Source of the DNA: Planctomycetaceae bacterium
Lineage (GTDB): Bacteria > Planctomycetota > Planctomycetia > Pirellulales > Pirellulaceae
DNA: 64,000 nt
NCBI GenBank assembly: GCA_027487485.1
Contig: JAIYDN010000019.1
Location: 62,001 to 126,000, forward strand
Direction of reading: 5' to 3'
Within the stretch, counting starts at the first letter, position 1, and the number at the start of each line of letters is the position of its first letter. Position numbers and translations under genes: made by a program. The notes beneath the pieces were generated by a model, which searched no databases, was not told where the DNA came from, and worked only from the letters and a program-made list of their open reading frames with translations. Below, piece after piece: positions 34,890-43,654 of this stretch.

Positions 34890-35567
34890 TCACTGGGGAT
34901 TCTCCTTCGAGCCAAGTATGCAATGCTGCAGTTGCAAAACTGTGTTGCATATCGCGTTCGCACCATGAGCGACTAGTTCACTCTCGGGACGAAATCCCCA
35001 TGTGACTCCAATCGCAAAAAGACCTGCTCCAACCGCAGTTTTCATGTCGGTGTTCGTATCACCCACATAAGCGATACGATCGTTCACAACCCCCAAATGA
35101 TCCGCCAGCCATTTCGCGCTGGCGGGATCGGGTTTGCGGGGGAATCGCTCAGAATGCCCCAATACCTGTACAAAATGGGTAGCCGGGAAAAAATGCTCCA
35201 CGCATTGCTTGGTAAACGCTTCCGGTTTATTCGACAAAATCGCTAAAGTCACCTCGTTTTGCACGAGCATTTTCAACATCTCTACGATCCCGTCATACGG
35301 TTTGGATCGATTATTCCATCGCTTTGCATATTCAACGTCGAATCGACGCATGCATTCCTGCCTAAGTTCTAAATCCGTTTGGCAATCTGGGATAGCGCGT
35401 TGAAACAACATCGCGACGCCATCCCCGACAAGAAAACGGTATTCGGAATTAGGAAATGGAGAACGACCAAGGTCGACCAGAACTTCATTCGCCGCGTCTG
35501 CTATATCGTCTAGCGAATCGAGAAGCGTCCCATCCAGATCAAAAATCACTGCCTCGTAAGTCATCAT
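34890..35567 (-). CDS. HAD-superfamily phosphatase (phosphoglycolate phosphatase-like)
   Basis: A 225-residue protein with HAD motif I FDLDGTLLDS, motif II LAILSNKPE, the lysine in RKPDPASAKW (motif III) and motif IV VGDTNTDMKTAVGAG. The cap domain is the small helical type of Gph/PGP enzymes. The likely reaction is hydrolysis of 2-phosphoglycolate or a related small phosphate ester; substrate specificity cannot be read from sequence. The start is ATG at 35567 or at 35564. It lies between the TatD-like gene and cpaF with short gaps. Confidence 0.85.
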   Translation of the reverse strand: MMTYEAVIFDLDGTLLDSLDDIADAANEVLVDLGRSPFPNSEYRFLVGDGVAMLFQRAIPDCQTDLELRQECMRRFDVEYAKRWNNRSKPYDGIVEMLKMLVQNEVTLAILSNKPEAFTKQCVEHFFPATHFVQVLGHSERFPRKPDPASAKWLADHLGVVNDRIAYVGDTNTDMKTAVGAGLFAIGVTWGFRPESELVAHGANAICNTVLQLQHCILGSKENPQ

Positions 35568-35597
35568 GTCCCGATCTTGTCTTGCGCAAGCGTTACT

Positions 35598-36401
35598 CTA
35601 ACCGTGGACAAAAGGCTTGCTCTGCGAGAAAAATGTCTTTGGATTTTCATAAACCACACGGCGTATCAGTTCTTTGGAATGCCCTCGTTTTTTCATTTCC
35701 ATGATCAAGTCAGGAATGGCGGTTGGCTTACTTGGGCCCCAATCACCCGCAGAATTCGCCATGAGCCGTTCGGGGCCGTAACGTTCAATCATGTCGGCCG
35801 CTCTTTGCGGCGTGCACTTGCTTACTGGATACAACGTCATGCCGGCCCAAAATCCATTCTCGAGAACATGCTCGATCGTATGCTCTTCAACGTGATCGAC
35901 CAAAACCCGTGATCGATTGATTCGCGAATCGCCCATCAACATGTCTAAAATCATTCGCGTCCCTTGGTACTTGTCCTCCAAATGCGGCGTATGGATCAAG
36001 ATCTGTTGGTTGTACTTCACCGCCAAATCGAGATGCTCTAAAAAGATGGTCGCTTCATTGCGAGTGTTCTTGTTGAGCCCTATCTCACCGATTCCAAGCA
36101 CGTTCTTGGCATCCAAGAATTCGGGAATCATCGCGATCACTTCGCGAGACAGAGTCACATTCTCCGCCTCCTTGGCATTGATGCATAACCAAGTGTAATG
36201 CGAAATCCCATATTGAGCTGCCCGCTTCGGCTCGAAGTCGGTTAACTGGCGGAAGTAATCGCGAAAGCTGTCCACACTGCCACGATCGAAACCAGCCCAA
36301 AAGGCGGGTTCACTGATCGCGACGCAGCCCATCCGAGCTAACGTCTCGTAGTCGTCGGTCGTCCGAGAAACCATATGCAGATGCGGATCGATATACTCCA
36401 C
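35598..36401 (-). CDS. TatD-family metal-dependent hydrolase
   Basis: About 267 residues. EYIDPHLHMVSRTTDDYETL carries the first metal-binding HxH, GIGEIGLNKNT a carboxylate, LIHTPHLED a His pair, and VDHVEEHT another His: the TIM-barrel metallo-hydrolase set of TatD. TatD homologues act as nucleases or related hydrolases. The family form here, with SEPAFWAGFDRGSVDSF, also resembles the TatD-like EboB member of the Ebo cluster; no other ebo gene is present, so I keep the general name. Start choice: GTG at 36401 has GAGG at a good distance, while TTG at 36407 sits too close to it. Confidence 0.75.
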   Translation of the reverse strand: MEYIDPHLHMVSRTTDDYETLARMGCVAISEPAFWAGFDRGSVDSFRDYFRQLTDFEPKRAAQYGISHYTWLCINAKEAENVTLSREVIAMIPEFLDAKNVLGIGEIGLNKNTRNEATIFLEHLDLAVKYNQQILIHTPHLEDKYQGTRMILDMLMGDSRINRSRVLVDHVEEHTIEHVLENGFWAGMTLYPVSKCTPQRAADMIERYGPERLMANSAGDWGPSKPTAIPDLIMEMKKRGHSKELIRRVVYENPKTFFSQSKPFVHG

Positions 36402-36430
36402 GCTCAACTACCTCTTTTCATGTTCTTGGA

Positions 36431-36724
36431 TCACGAGCCTTCAACATCTCGACGTCGGATCGCCATCTTCTCGATCCATTCCGGTTCGTACTGACGACTC
36501 ATCAGCAACTGCACTCGCTTGGCCTTGTCCGATTCCGAATCGCACAGGATTTGCATCCCTTGCGAAAGCAACACAAGCTGCTTCGAATTCTCGATATCGC
36601 CGTCCGCTCGATCAAGCCGATCGAGCGTGGCTGCGAGTTCGAGAATCTTAGCGCGTGCGATCAAGAATTCATCCGCGATGATTTGGGCTGCAGTGCGCTC
36701 ATGCATAGTTGTGTCGCTTGTCAT
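36431..36724 (-). CDS. Small helical protein of unknown function
   Basis: A 97-residue, fully helical-looking, charged protein: AAQIIADEFLIARAKILELA, TLDRLDRADGD, QLVLLSQGMQILCDSE, EPEWIEKMAIRRRD. It has no signal peptide or recognised domain. It sits 15 bases after thrS and 29 bases before the TatD-like gene, so it is part of that gene series. Function is unknown. Confidence 0.65.
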   Translation of the reverse strand: MTSDTTMHERTAAQIIADEFLIARAKILELAATLDRLDRADGDIENSKQLVLLSQGMQILCDSESDKAKRVQLLMSRQYEPEWIEKMAIRRRDVEGS

Positions 36725-36739
36725 TTGGGAACCATCGGC

Positions 36740-38935
36740 CTAATACTCGTTGTTGGCAGTCTCTTCTACTTTGGGCTGTTCGGTCTCTGCAAGTTTATTG
36801 GCCACCGATTGCCGAATGCGCCGCGTGTTGACCTCTTCGGCCAACTTTGCCATCACTTCCGCGACCGGCATCGTCCCCACTTCGCCTTCGATCCGATCGC
36901 GTAAAGCGATCGATTGAGTTTCCGCCTCACGCGGTCCTACGACTGCCATATAGGGAATCAATTCCACTTGCGCGTCTCGGATCTTCGCCTGAACCTTTGC
37001 CCCACGAGCATCCACGGTAACTCGGAACCCCGCCTCCGTAAACTGTTTCTCCAGCTCAAATGCGTAGTCATTCGATTTTTCGCTCAAAGGACAGATTCGA
37101 ACCTGCTCCGGAGCAAGCCACATTGGGAAAGCCCCAGCGAAATGCTCGGTCAGCATCCCCACGAAGCGTTCCATCGAACCGAATGGCGCTCGGTGAATCA
37201 TGACCGGTCGGTGCGTTTTGTTGTCCGATCCGATGTACTCCAGCTGGAACCGCTCGGGCAAGTTGTAGTCCAACTGGACCGTTCCCAGTTGCCACTGACG
37301 CCCAATGCAGTCACGAACCATGAAGTCGGCTTTCGGTCCGTAAAAAGCCGCTTCGCCTTCGGCTGCCGAAAAATTCAGTCCCGATTCTTCTAGCACGCGG
37401 CGTAAAGCAGCTTCAGCCTTTTGCCAATTCTCTTCGCTTCCAACGTACTTGTCGCTCTTGGGATCACGCAGCGACAATTGAACTCGATAGTCCTTGAGCC
37501 CCACGGATTCGAGAACCATCCGAGTCAGTTCGATCGTATTGCGGAACTCTTGCTCCACCTGATCTTGGCTACAGAAAATATGAGCGTCATCTTGGGTCAA
37601 TCCTCGCACGCGGAGCATCCCGTTCAACTCACCCGTTTGTTCGAACCGGTACACCGTTCCAAACTCGAACAATCGCAATGGTAACTGCTTGTACGAACGT
37701 GGAGCCGCCTTAAAAATCTGAGCATGGTGAGGGCAATTCATCGGCTTCACCAAGTACCGCTCATGAAGCCGCTGCCAGCTATTCAACACCTGGACTCGAT
37801 CCTCCACCGACGCTGCTTGGTCGTAATCCTTGATTTCGCAACCGAGCACTTCCGCCGCTTGCATAAAGGCTTCTTCATGAGCTTTAGGGAGCCCTTCGTC
37901 GGATTGCAATCGTCGAATCCAACCGTCTACCAATGCCCCCCCGTCATTTACAAACAACGGCGGGAACTGGCTATCACGATAATAAGGGAAGTGACCGCTG
38001 GTTTCATACAACTCCACTCGTCCAAGGTGTGGGCTGTACACGGGCTCGTAACCGCGTTTCAGCATTTCCTTTCGCAGGAAATCTTCGAGCAAGCTCCGAA
38101 TGCGTGCCCCCTTAGGAAGCCAAAGACACATCCCAGGCCCTACCTCCGAAGAGATCTGGAACAAACCAAGCCGCTTGCCAATCACACGATGATCCCGTTT
38201 CTTGGCCTCTTCCACTTGCTCCAAGTGAGCTTGCATGTCTTTCGGACTAAACCAAGCCGTTCCGTAAACTCGCTGCAACTGTTTCCCCGAAGCATCGCCC
38301 TTCCAATAAGCACCGGCAACACTCAGTACCTTGAACGCTTTGATCCGGCCTGCGTCAGGAATATGAGGCCCGCGACATAAATCGACGAACTCGCCTTGCC
38401 GATAGAAGCCAAGATTCTCATGGGTCGAAAGACCTGTTTGAATGTGCTCCACCTTCAGCGACTGCTTCATGTCGGTACAAAGCTCGACCGCCTGCGTTCT
38501 GTCTAAAGAAAACTGCTCGAACGGCTCGGCCATCTCGACAAGCTTGGCCATCTCCGCTTCGATCTTGGCGAAATCATCCTCGTTCAGTTTCTGCGGGAGA
38601 TCAAAATCGTAGTAGTAGCCGTTGGTGATCGTAGGACCAAATGCTAGCGAGACATTGGGATACAGCCGCATGATGGCTCGGGCCATGACGTGCGCGCAGG
38701 AGTGTCGCAAAACCTCAAGCGACTCCGGGTCTTTTTCGGTCAACAAACGGACGGGAATCGGACCGCCATTGGCAAATGCTTTCAAAGATCGACCGGCATC
38801 CACGATCGTCTCGCCCACTTTGGCAGCGATGACCGCTTTCGCCAATCGTGAGCCAATTTTTTCCGCAACCGAGAGCGGAGTTGCGTCATCCGGATGGGAA
38901 ACAATAGTCCCGTCGGGCAGTTGAATATCGAGCAT
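36740..38935 (-). CDS. thrS: Threonyl-tRNA synthetase with an extra catalytic-domain insertion
   Basis: A 731-residue protein: TGS domain (1-62), the editing domain with [12 protein letters not shown], the class II catalytic core and the anticodon-binding domain ([15 protein letters not shown] to the end). Family members are near 640 residues. The excess comes mostly from about 70 residues inserted between HFPYYRDSQ and [15 protein letters not shown] ([34 protein letters not shown]). I recall the same insertion in other planctomycetes. The zinc ligand Cys in NCPHH is kept, while the usual NCPGH glycine is His. AGGAAG lies seven bases before the ATG. First gene of a closely spaced series down to tadC. 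Confidence 0.95.
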   Translation of the reverse strand: MLDIQLPDGTIVSHPDDATPLSVAEKIGSRLAKAVIAAKVGETIVDAGRSLKAFANGGPIPVRLLTEKDPESLEVLRHSCAHVMARAIMRLYPNVSLAFGPTITNGYYYDFDLPQKLNEDDFAKIEAEMAKLVEMAEPFEQFSLDRTQAVELCTDMKQSLKVEHIQTGLSTHENLGFYRQGEFVDLCRGPHIPDAGRIKAFKVLSVAGAYWKGDASGKQLQRVYGTAWFSPKDMQAHLEQVEEAKKRDHRVIGKRLGLFQISSEVGPGMCLWLPKGARIRSLLEDFLRKEMLKRGYEPVYSPHLGRVELYETSGHFPYYRDSQFPPLFVNDGGALVDGWIRRLQSDEGLPKAHEEAFMQAAEVLGCEIKDYDQAASVEDRVQVLNSWQRLHERYLVKPMNCPHHAQIFKAAPRSYKQLPLRLFEFGTVYRFEQTGELNGMLRVRGLTQDDAHIFCSQDQVEQEFRNTIELTRMVLESVGLKDYRVQLSLRDPKSDKYVGSEENWQKAEAALRRVLEESGLNFSAAEGEAAFYGPKADFMVRDCIGRQWQLGTVQLDYNLPERFQLEYIGSDNKTHRPVMIHRAPFGSMERFVGMLTEHFAGAFPMWLAPEQVRICPLSEKSNDYAFELEKQFTEAGFRVTVDARGAKVQAKIRDAQVELIPYMAVVGPREAETQSIALRDRIEGEVGTMPVAEVMAKLAEEVNTRRIRQSVANKLAETEQPKVEETANNEY

Positions 38936-39287
38936 CGAATTGCTTCCTAACCGTCTTTTCTTTCAGAAACCTGCAGAATCGAATCGTTTTCGACCCCAGA
39001 ACTGAAACAAGACAATTTCCCTATAAGTACGGTTCGCCAAGACAAAAGACGAACACCCTACTTGAAATCGTCCCCGTAGTCGCTCCGGTTGGCAATAGGG
39101 GGGACAATCACTGGCCCGGATTATTCATGCTCTCGCTGGATCGCCCGTTTTGATGTCGGTTTTTCGAAATTTGCCTTTCACGCTACACTGTATGCAAATG
39201 TAAAAACAGATTGGACGAAGCATCGACTTCGAGATGCTATTCCCACCTCCCTGCGCCGCAAAACAAACCATTTCCCAACCTATACCT
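38936..39287. other. Divergent intergenic region between thrS and the M28 peptidase gene
   Basis: These 350 bases should hold both promoters. The only structure noted is AGCATC (39219-39224) pairing with GATGCT (39233-39238), an 8-base-loop hairpin 49 bases before the peptidase start. No T-box features or clear promoter pair were seen. Confidence 0.4.
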
Positions 39288-42200
39288 ATGCGACCTGTTC
39301 CGTTCTTCGTCGTTTCGGCTTTCGCTTTTGTCTCAACAGTCGTCCTGCCGACGTTTTCTGATGCCCTTCGAGGACAGGAACCGCTATCCGAATCATCGTT
39401 TCTGTCGAACACTCGCCAATTGACCTTTGATGGTCTACGAGCTGGTGAGGGCTACTTTAGCCAGGACGGAAAATCGATGGTCTTTCAAAGCGAGCGTGCC
39501 AAAGACAACCCCTTTTATCAGATCTACTGGATGGACCGGGAAACAGGCGATGTCGAACGGGTTTCCCCTGGCTTCGGTAAGACAACGTGCGCATGGATCC
39601 ACCCAGCCGGTAATCGAATCCTGTTCGCCTCCACGCAATTTGATCCCGACGCCAAGAAAAAACAACAAGTGGAAATCGACAAACGAGCTAGCGGAAAACA
39701 AGATCGCTATGCATGGGACTACGATGAGCAGTTCGACTTGGTTGAATGGAACAAGGCAACCGGTGAATACAAAAAACTAACCGATGTACGTGGCTACGAT
39801 GCGGAAGCGTCCTATTCGCCCGACGGCAGCTTGATCGCATTCTCTTCGAATCGATTGGCTTATTGGAAACCGTTAAGCGACAGAGAAAAGCTGCTTTTCG
39901 AAAAAGATCCTGCCACCGCTCTAGACCTGTATGTCATGAATAGCGATGGATCGAATGTTCGTCAAATTACAGATGTCTTTGGATACGATGGCGGTCCCTT
40001 CTTTTCTCCCGACGGAAAGAAGATTTGCTGGCGCCGATTCGCAGAGGATGGTGCCACGGCCGAGATTTATTCGGCCAACGTCGATGGCTCCGATCCTAAA
40101 CGACTCACCAACATCGGTGCCATGAGCTGGGCTCCCTACTTTCACCCATCCGGCGACTACCTGATCTTCGGCACCAACATCAATGGCTTCGCGAATTTCG
40201 AACTTTACTTGGTTGACGCCGAAGGCAAACACGAAGCTGTCCGAGTCACAACGACCGATGGCTTCGACAGCCTACCCGTTTTTACCCCCAGCGGAGACGA
40301 ACTGGCTTGGACCTCGACTCGCACGGAGAACAAAAAGTCTCAGATCTTTATGGCTCAGTGGAATGATTCGCAAGCCCGCAAATCCCTTGGCCTCAATGAA
40401 ACCAGCCCTCAAGCCGATGGCCTATCGATTATGCCGCCGTCGAGTTCGCAACTCAGTCTTGCAAAAGAACAAGCCCAGGCAACCTTGCAAGCCAATGATC
40501 CAGATTACCGAGCCTCGGACGTGGGCCGGCATGTCGACTATCTTTGTCGTCCGGAATTAGGTGGTCGATTAACAGGCACCGCAGGCGAAAAACTAGCAAC
40601 CTCCTATGTTGCCAGCTACTTGGCCTCGCTAGGCATCGAACCTGCCGGAACATCCGAAACCTACTTTCATTCATTCCCATACACCGCAGGGGTTGAACTG
40701 AAATCGAGCAACGCCATGACCTCCGGCGACCAATCCTGGAAGCTCAACGAAGATTGGCGACCTATTGTCTTTTCCAAAACCGGCACTGTCGAGCCTACAG
40801 GAGTTGTGTTTGCCGGATACGGGATCGTTGCCCCTGCGGAATCAGGACACGCCGAATACGATTCTTACGTCCATCTTGATGTTGAAAACAAATGGGTGAT
40901 GGTTCTGCGCCAAATGCCTGCCGACATCACGCCCGAGCTGCGTCAACATTGGGCTCGATACAGCTCGCTTCGTTACAAAGCAATGGTCGCTCGCGATCGC
41001 GGCGCGAAAGGGTTGATCGTGGTGAGTGGACCCGCTAGCGAAGCTCGCCAACAACTAGTCCCACTTCAAACCGACGGAGCATTTTCCGGAACCAGCATCG
41101 CTGCCATCAGCGTTTCCGACCGCGTTGCAGAAAAGTGGTTTGAGAGGTCCGAAGACAAACTCCTCGATCTCCAGAAGGAACTCGACAAAGGGGAGATGAT
41201 GATGGGAATTGAACTTCCAGAAGTCGAAGTCGCAGCCACGATTGAAGTCGAACAAGTCAAACGAGAAGGAGTCAACGCGATCGGCATCTTGCGAGCAGGC
41301 GACAAGCCCGCGAAGTCCATGTTGATCATTGGTGCCCACATCGATCACCTTGGAACTGGCGGAAGTGGTTCCAGCTTGGCATTGGAAGACGAGAAGGCTG
41401 GGATGCACCGCGGCGCTGACGATAACGCTTCAGGAGTCGCAGGCATGCTTGAAATCGCACAATCGCTGTCGCAAATGAAACGAGCCGGAAAGCTGGAAAT
41501 GCAACATGACATTTTGTTTGCAGCCTGGTCCGGCGAAGAACTAGGACTATTGGGCTCCGCCTATTTTGCGGACCACTTCTACGATCTATATCCCAACATG
41601 CAGAAACCCGAAGATGGAAACAAACTTTATCCATCCGTCGTCGCTTGCTTGAACTTGGATATGGTTGGACGCCTTCGCGAGAAGCTTGTGCTTCAAGGCA
41701 CAGGTTCCTCCCCGTATTGGAGCCAAGAGATCGAGCGTCGCAACGCCGTGGTTGGATTGCCTTTGACGCTTCAAACCGACAGCTATCTTCCCACCGACGC
41801 CAGCACCTTCTTTCTCAAAGGTGTGCCCATTCTTTCCGCTTTCACTGGCTCGCACTCAGAATACCACACGCCACGCGACACCCCGGAACTACTGAATTAC
41901 GAGGGAGCCGCCAAGATCGCCAAGCTCATGGGCCTGATCGCACGAGCATTGGTAACCTCCCCTGAAATCCCCGAATTCCAAGACCAAAAAGCCCCCGAAG
42001 GGCAAGGCACAAGGGCCATGATGGTTGCTTATCTTGGGACGGTACCAGACTACGCCCAAGGGGACATCCAAGGGGTACTTTTGTCCGGTGTTGCGAAGGA
42101 AGGTCCCGCGATGAAAGCAGGGGTGAAGGCCAAAGACATCATCATCGAATTGGCCGGCAAAAAGGTCGAGAACATCTACGACTACACCTATGCCATCGAA

Positions 42201-42290
42201 GCACTTCGAGTCGGCCAGGAGACCGAGATCGTGGTCAAACGTGGCGAAGAGATCTTGCGATTGAAGGTAACGCCGCTATCGCGCCAGTAG
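39288..42290 (+). CDS. Secreted M28 metallopeptidase with TolB propeller, PA and PDZ domains
   Basis: A 1000-residue protein; ATG 39288 gives a clean signal peptide (MRPVPFFVVSAFAFVSTVVL). Residues about 40-390 form a TolB-type propeller with PD40 repeats (YFSQDGKSMVFQSER, SYSPDGSLIAFSSNR, FFSPDGKKICWRR). A PA-like insert (VFAGYGIVAPAESGH) follows. The M28 peptidase keeps all zinc ligands: IGAHIDHLG (His), RGADDNASGV (Asp), AWSGEELGLLGS (Glu pair), NLDMVGR (Asp) and GSHSEYHTPRDTPE (His). The last 90 residues are a PDZ domain (GVLLSGVAKEGPAMKAGVKA). It probably degrades peptides in the periplasm or outside the cell. An upstream in-frame start at 39234 would spoil the signal peptide. Confidence 0.92.
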   Translation: MRPVPFFVVSAFAFVSTVVLPTFSDALRGQEPLSESSFLSNTRQLTFDGLRAGEGYFSQDGKSMVFQSERAKDNPFYQIYWMDRETGDVERVSPGFGKTTCAWIHPAGNRILFASTQFDPDAKKKQQVEIDKRASGKQDRYAWDYDEQFDLVEWNKATGEYKKLTDVRGYDAEASYSPDGSLIAFSSNRLAYWKPLSDREKLLFEKDPATALDLYVMNSDGSNVRQITDVFGYDGGPFFSPDGKKICWRRFAEDGATAEIYSANVDGSDPKRLTNIGAMSWAPYFHPSGDYLIFGTNINGFANFELYLVDAEGKHEAVRVTTTDGFDSLPVFTPSGDELAWTSTRTENKKSQIFMAQWNDSQARKSLGLNETSPQADGLSIMPPSSSQLSLAKEQAQATLQANDPDYRASDVGRHVDYLCRPELGGRLTGTAGEKLATSYVASYLASLGIEPAGTSETYFHSFPYTAGVELKSSNAMTSGDQSWKLNEDWRPIVFSKTGTVEPTGVVFAGYGIVAPAESGHAEYDSYVHLDVENKWVMVLRQMPADITPELRQHWARYSSLRYKAMVARDRGAKGLIVVSGPASEARQQLVPLQTDGAFSGTSIAAISVSDRVAEKWFERSEDKLLDLQKELDKGEMMMGIELPEVEVAATIEVEQVKREGVNAIGILRAGDKPAKSMLIIGAHIDHLGTGGSGSSLALEDEKAGMHRGADDNASGVAGMLEIAQSLSQMKRAGKLEMQHDILFAAWSGEELGLLGSAYFADHFYDLYPNMQKPEDGNKLYPSVVACLNLDMVGRLREKLVLQGTGSSPYWSQEIERRNAVVGLPLTLQTDSYLPTDASTFFLKGVPILSAFTGSHSEYHTPRDTPELLNYEGAAKIAKLMGLIARALVTSPEIPEFQDQKAPEGQGTRAMMVAYLGTVPDYAQGDIQGVLLSGVAKEGPAMKAGVKAKDIIIELAGKKVENIYDYTYAIEALRVGQETEIVVKRGEEILRLKVTPLSRQ

Positions 42291-42308
42291 AATCACGTTG
42301 TTTGCTAC

Positions 42309-42420
42309 GGCGAGCGGCAGCCGATGTTATCCTAACCCGACGCGTGAGCGAGGGGCAATTCCGCAAGTCCCTCACTCACGTTTCGGGTTAGGATTGGTAG
42401 TTTTTATCCTGCCGCTCGCC
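42309..42420. repeat. Nested cruciform repeat between convergent genes
   Basis: Outer arms GGCGAGCGGCAG (42309-42320) and CTGCCGCTCGCC (42409-42420) are perfect. Inner arms ATCCTAACCCGA (42329-42340) and TCGGGTTAGGAT (42383-42394) are perfect and continue with CGTGAG..GAGGG against CCCTC..CTCACG. The CCTAACCCGACGCGT core resembles a repeat I remember from Pirellulales genomes. It fills the gap between a plus-strand stop (42290) and a minus-strand stop (42427), so it can act as a two-way transcription barrier. Confidence 0.8.
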
Positions 42421-42426
42421 TCTTAG

Positions 42427-43620
42427 CTATTTGCTTGATAGCCTTTTGGGGGCGTTGGGAAAATCGACTTCATGCCTTGCACCATCCAGCTCGCCTCGCA
42501 ACTTGGCGAGCGGATCGTGCTGGTTTCTCGCATACCGAGTCGCTCGAGCAAGCCGTACATTGCATTCCATGTCCAACCAATCACGAGCTGCGTCATGAAT
42601 GGCGACGGTCCGATGGTGGATCAATGAAGAGCCGCCTTGCGATTCCGCAGCGCTACTTGATGCACCAACGGGTGCGGGTGCTTGAGCACGCGGGAGACCG
42701 GCAACATAACCTTCCGCGTACGAAGCACCGCTCCCTCGCGTGAAGCCACCAAACTGGAGTTTCGCTGCGGTTGCGATAGTGATCAACAGCTCTTGAAATA
42801 GCGAGATTGCATTCTCAACATCCGACTTTGGGCCGTAGAAGGTAAACCATGTTCGATTTCCCTTCGAGCTAAAATACCACTGCGTTGTCGTGCAAACTTC
42901 ATCGCTCACGTAGCGAGCCAAGCTTCGCTCCCATTCGCATGCACGGCGCCCACTCACTGGACATGTCATGCGAGCGAACAGAACATTATCGACATTCGCT
43001 TCATCGACGATATCCTCGCGGCTCAAGTTATGACGCAGCAACAAGTCCTGCATCATTCGTAATGCATTATGTTTCTCCCCTTCGGTGCTCGCGTTGTTGT
43101 TGGCAGTTCTGTCCAATGCGCGAAGACGATTCAGGATTTTATCAAAAGCCTCTTGCGTCAAAACTTGTTGCTGCGTTCGAGGCCGTAGTGGGGCGATAGC
43201 AGGCAACTTATTGTCGGGCAATGCAGATTCGCAAACCCAATAAGCGTAAACAAAGTAGTCGTCCTCGCTGGGATTCCAAGTGTCGTGAATGGTGTGCTCA
43301 ATCACGGTGCATAAATGCTGGGATCTTCCCTCCTCCTTGGCCAAATGAACGACCACAACCCCTTTGGGAAGCAAAGTACTGTCGAAGGGTTCATTCCAAC
43401 CTGGGAAGCGTTTCCATCCACGCTCGACCAGATAATCGTTCGCAAATCGAACCTGCATCCCATTCCGAGGCGATTTGGTAGACGCCTCACCGAGCGAGTG
43501 ATAAACCTCTTTGTAAACAGCCCCTGTCGCAATGGAAATGGCTCTGGTTACGCAATCACCTGCAAGGCCAATAAAGCCGCAAGCCGCCCTACCACCATCG
43601 TTCCAAATTTGATTCATCAT
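42427..43620 (-). CDS. Papain-like protease domain fused to a DUF2786-like domain
   Basis: A 397-residue protein. Residues 1-130 look like the papain-like fold seen in some phage and bacterial proteins: GDCVTRAISIATGAVYKEVY (Cys23 as candidate nucleophile), SQHLCTVIEHTIHDTW with candidate His, and YFVYAYWV. Residues about 155-320 match DUF2786/DUF7168-type proteins (FDKILNRLRALDRTAN, EGEKHNALRMMQDLLLRHNL), whose role is unknown. The tail is a helical segment (AARDWLDMECNVRLARATRY). It has no signal peptide. It lies 34 bases downstream of the SNF2 gene, on the same strand. Domain names are from memory. Confidence 0.6.
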   Translation of the reverse strand: MMNQIWNDGGRAACGFIGLAGDCVTRAISIATGAVYKEVYHSLGEASTKSPRNGMQVRFANDYLVERGWKRFPGWNEPFDSTLLPKGVVVVHLAKEEGRSQHLCTVIEHTIHDTWNPSEDDYFVYAYWVCESALPDNKLPAIAPLRPRTQQQVLTQEAFDKILNRLRALDRTANNNASTEGEKHNALRMMQDLLLRHNLSREDIVDEANVDNVLFARMTCPVSGRRACEWERSLARYVSDEVCTTTQWYFSSKGNRTWFTFYGPKSDVENAISLFQELLITIATAAKLQFGGFTRGSGASYAEGYVAGLPRAQAPAPVGASSSAAESQGGSSLIHHRTVAIHDAARDWLDMECNVRLARATRYARNQHDPLAKLRGELDGARHEVDFPNAPKRLSSK

Positions 43621-43654
43621 CTGTTTCAGAGACCTATTTCAGTGCCATACTCAA

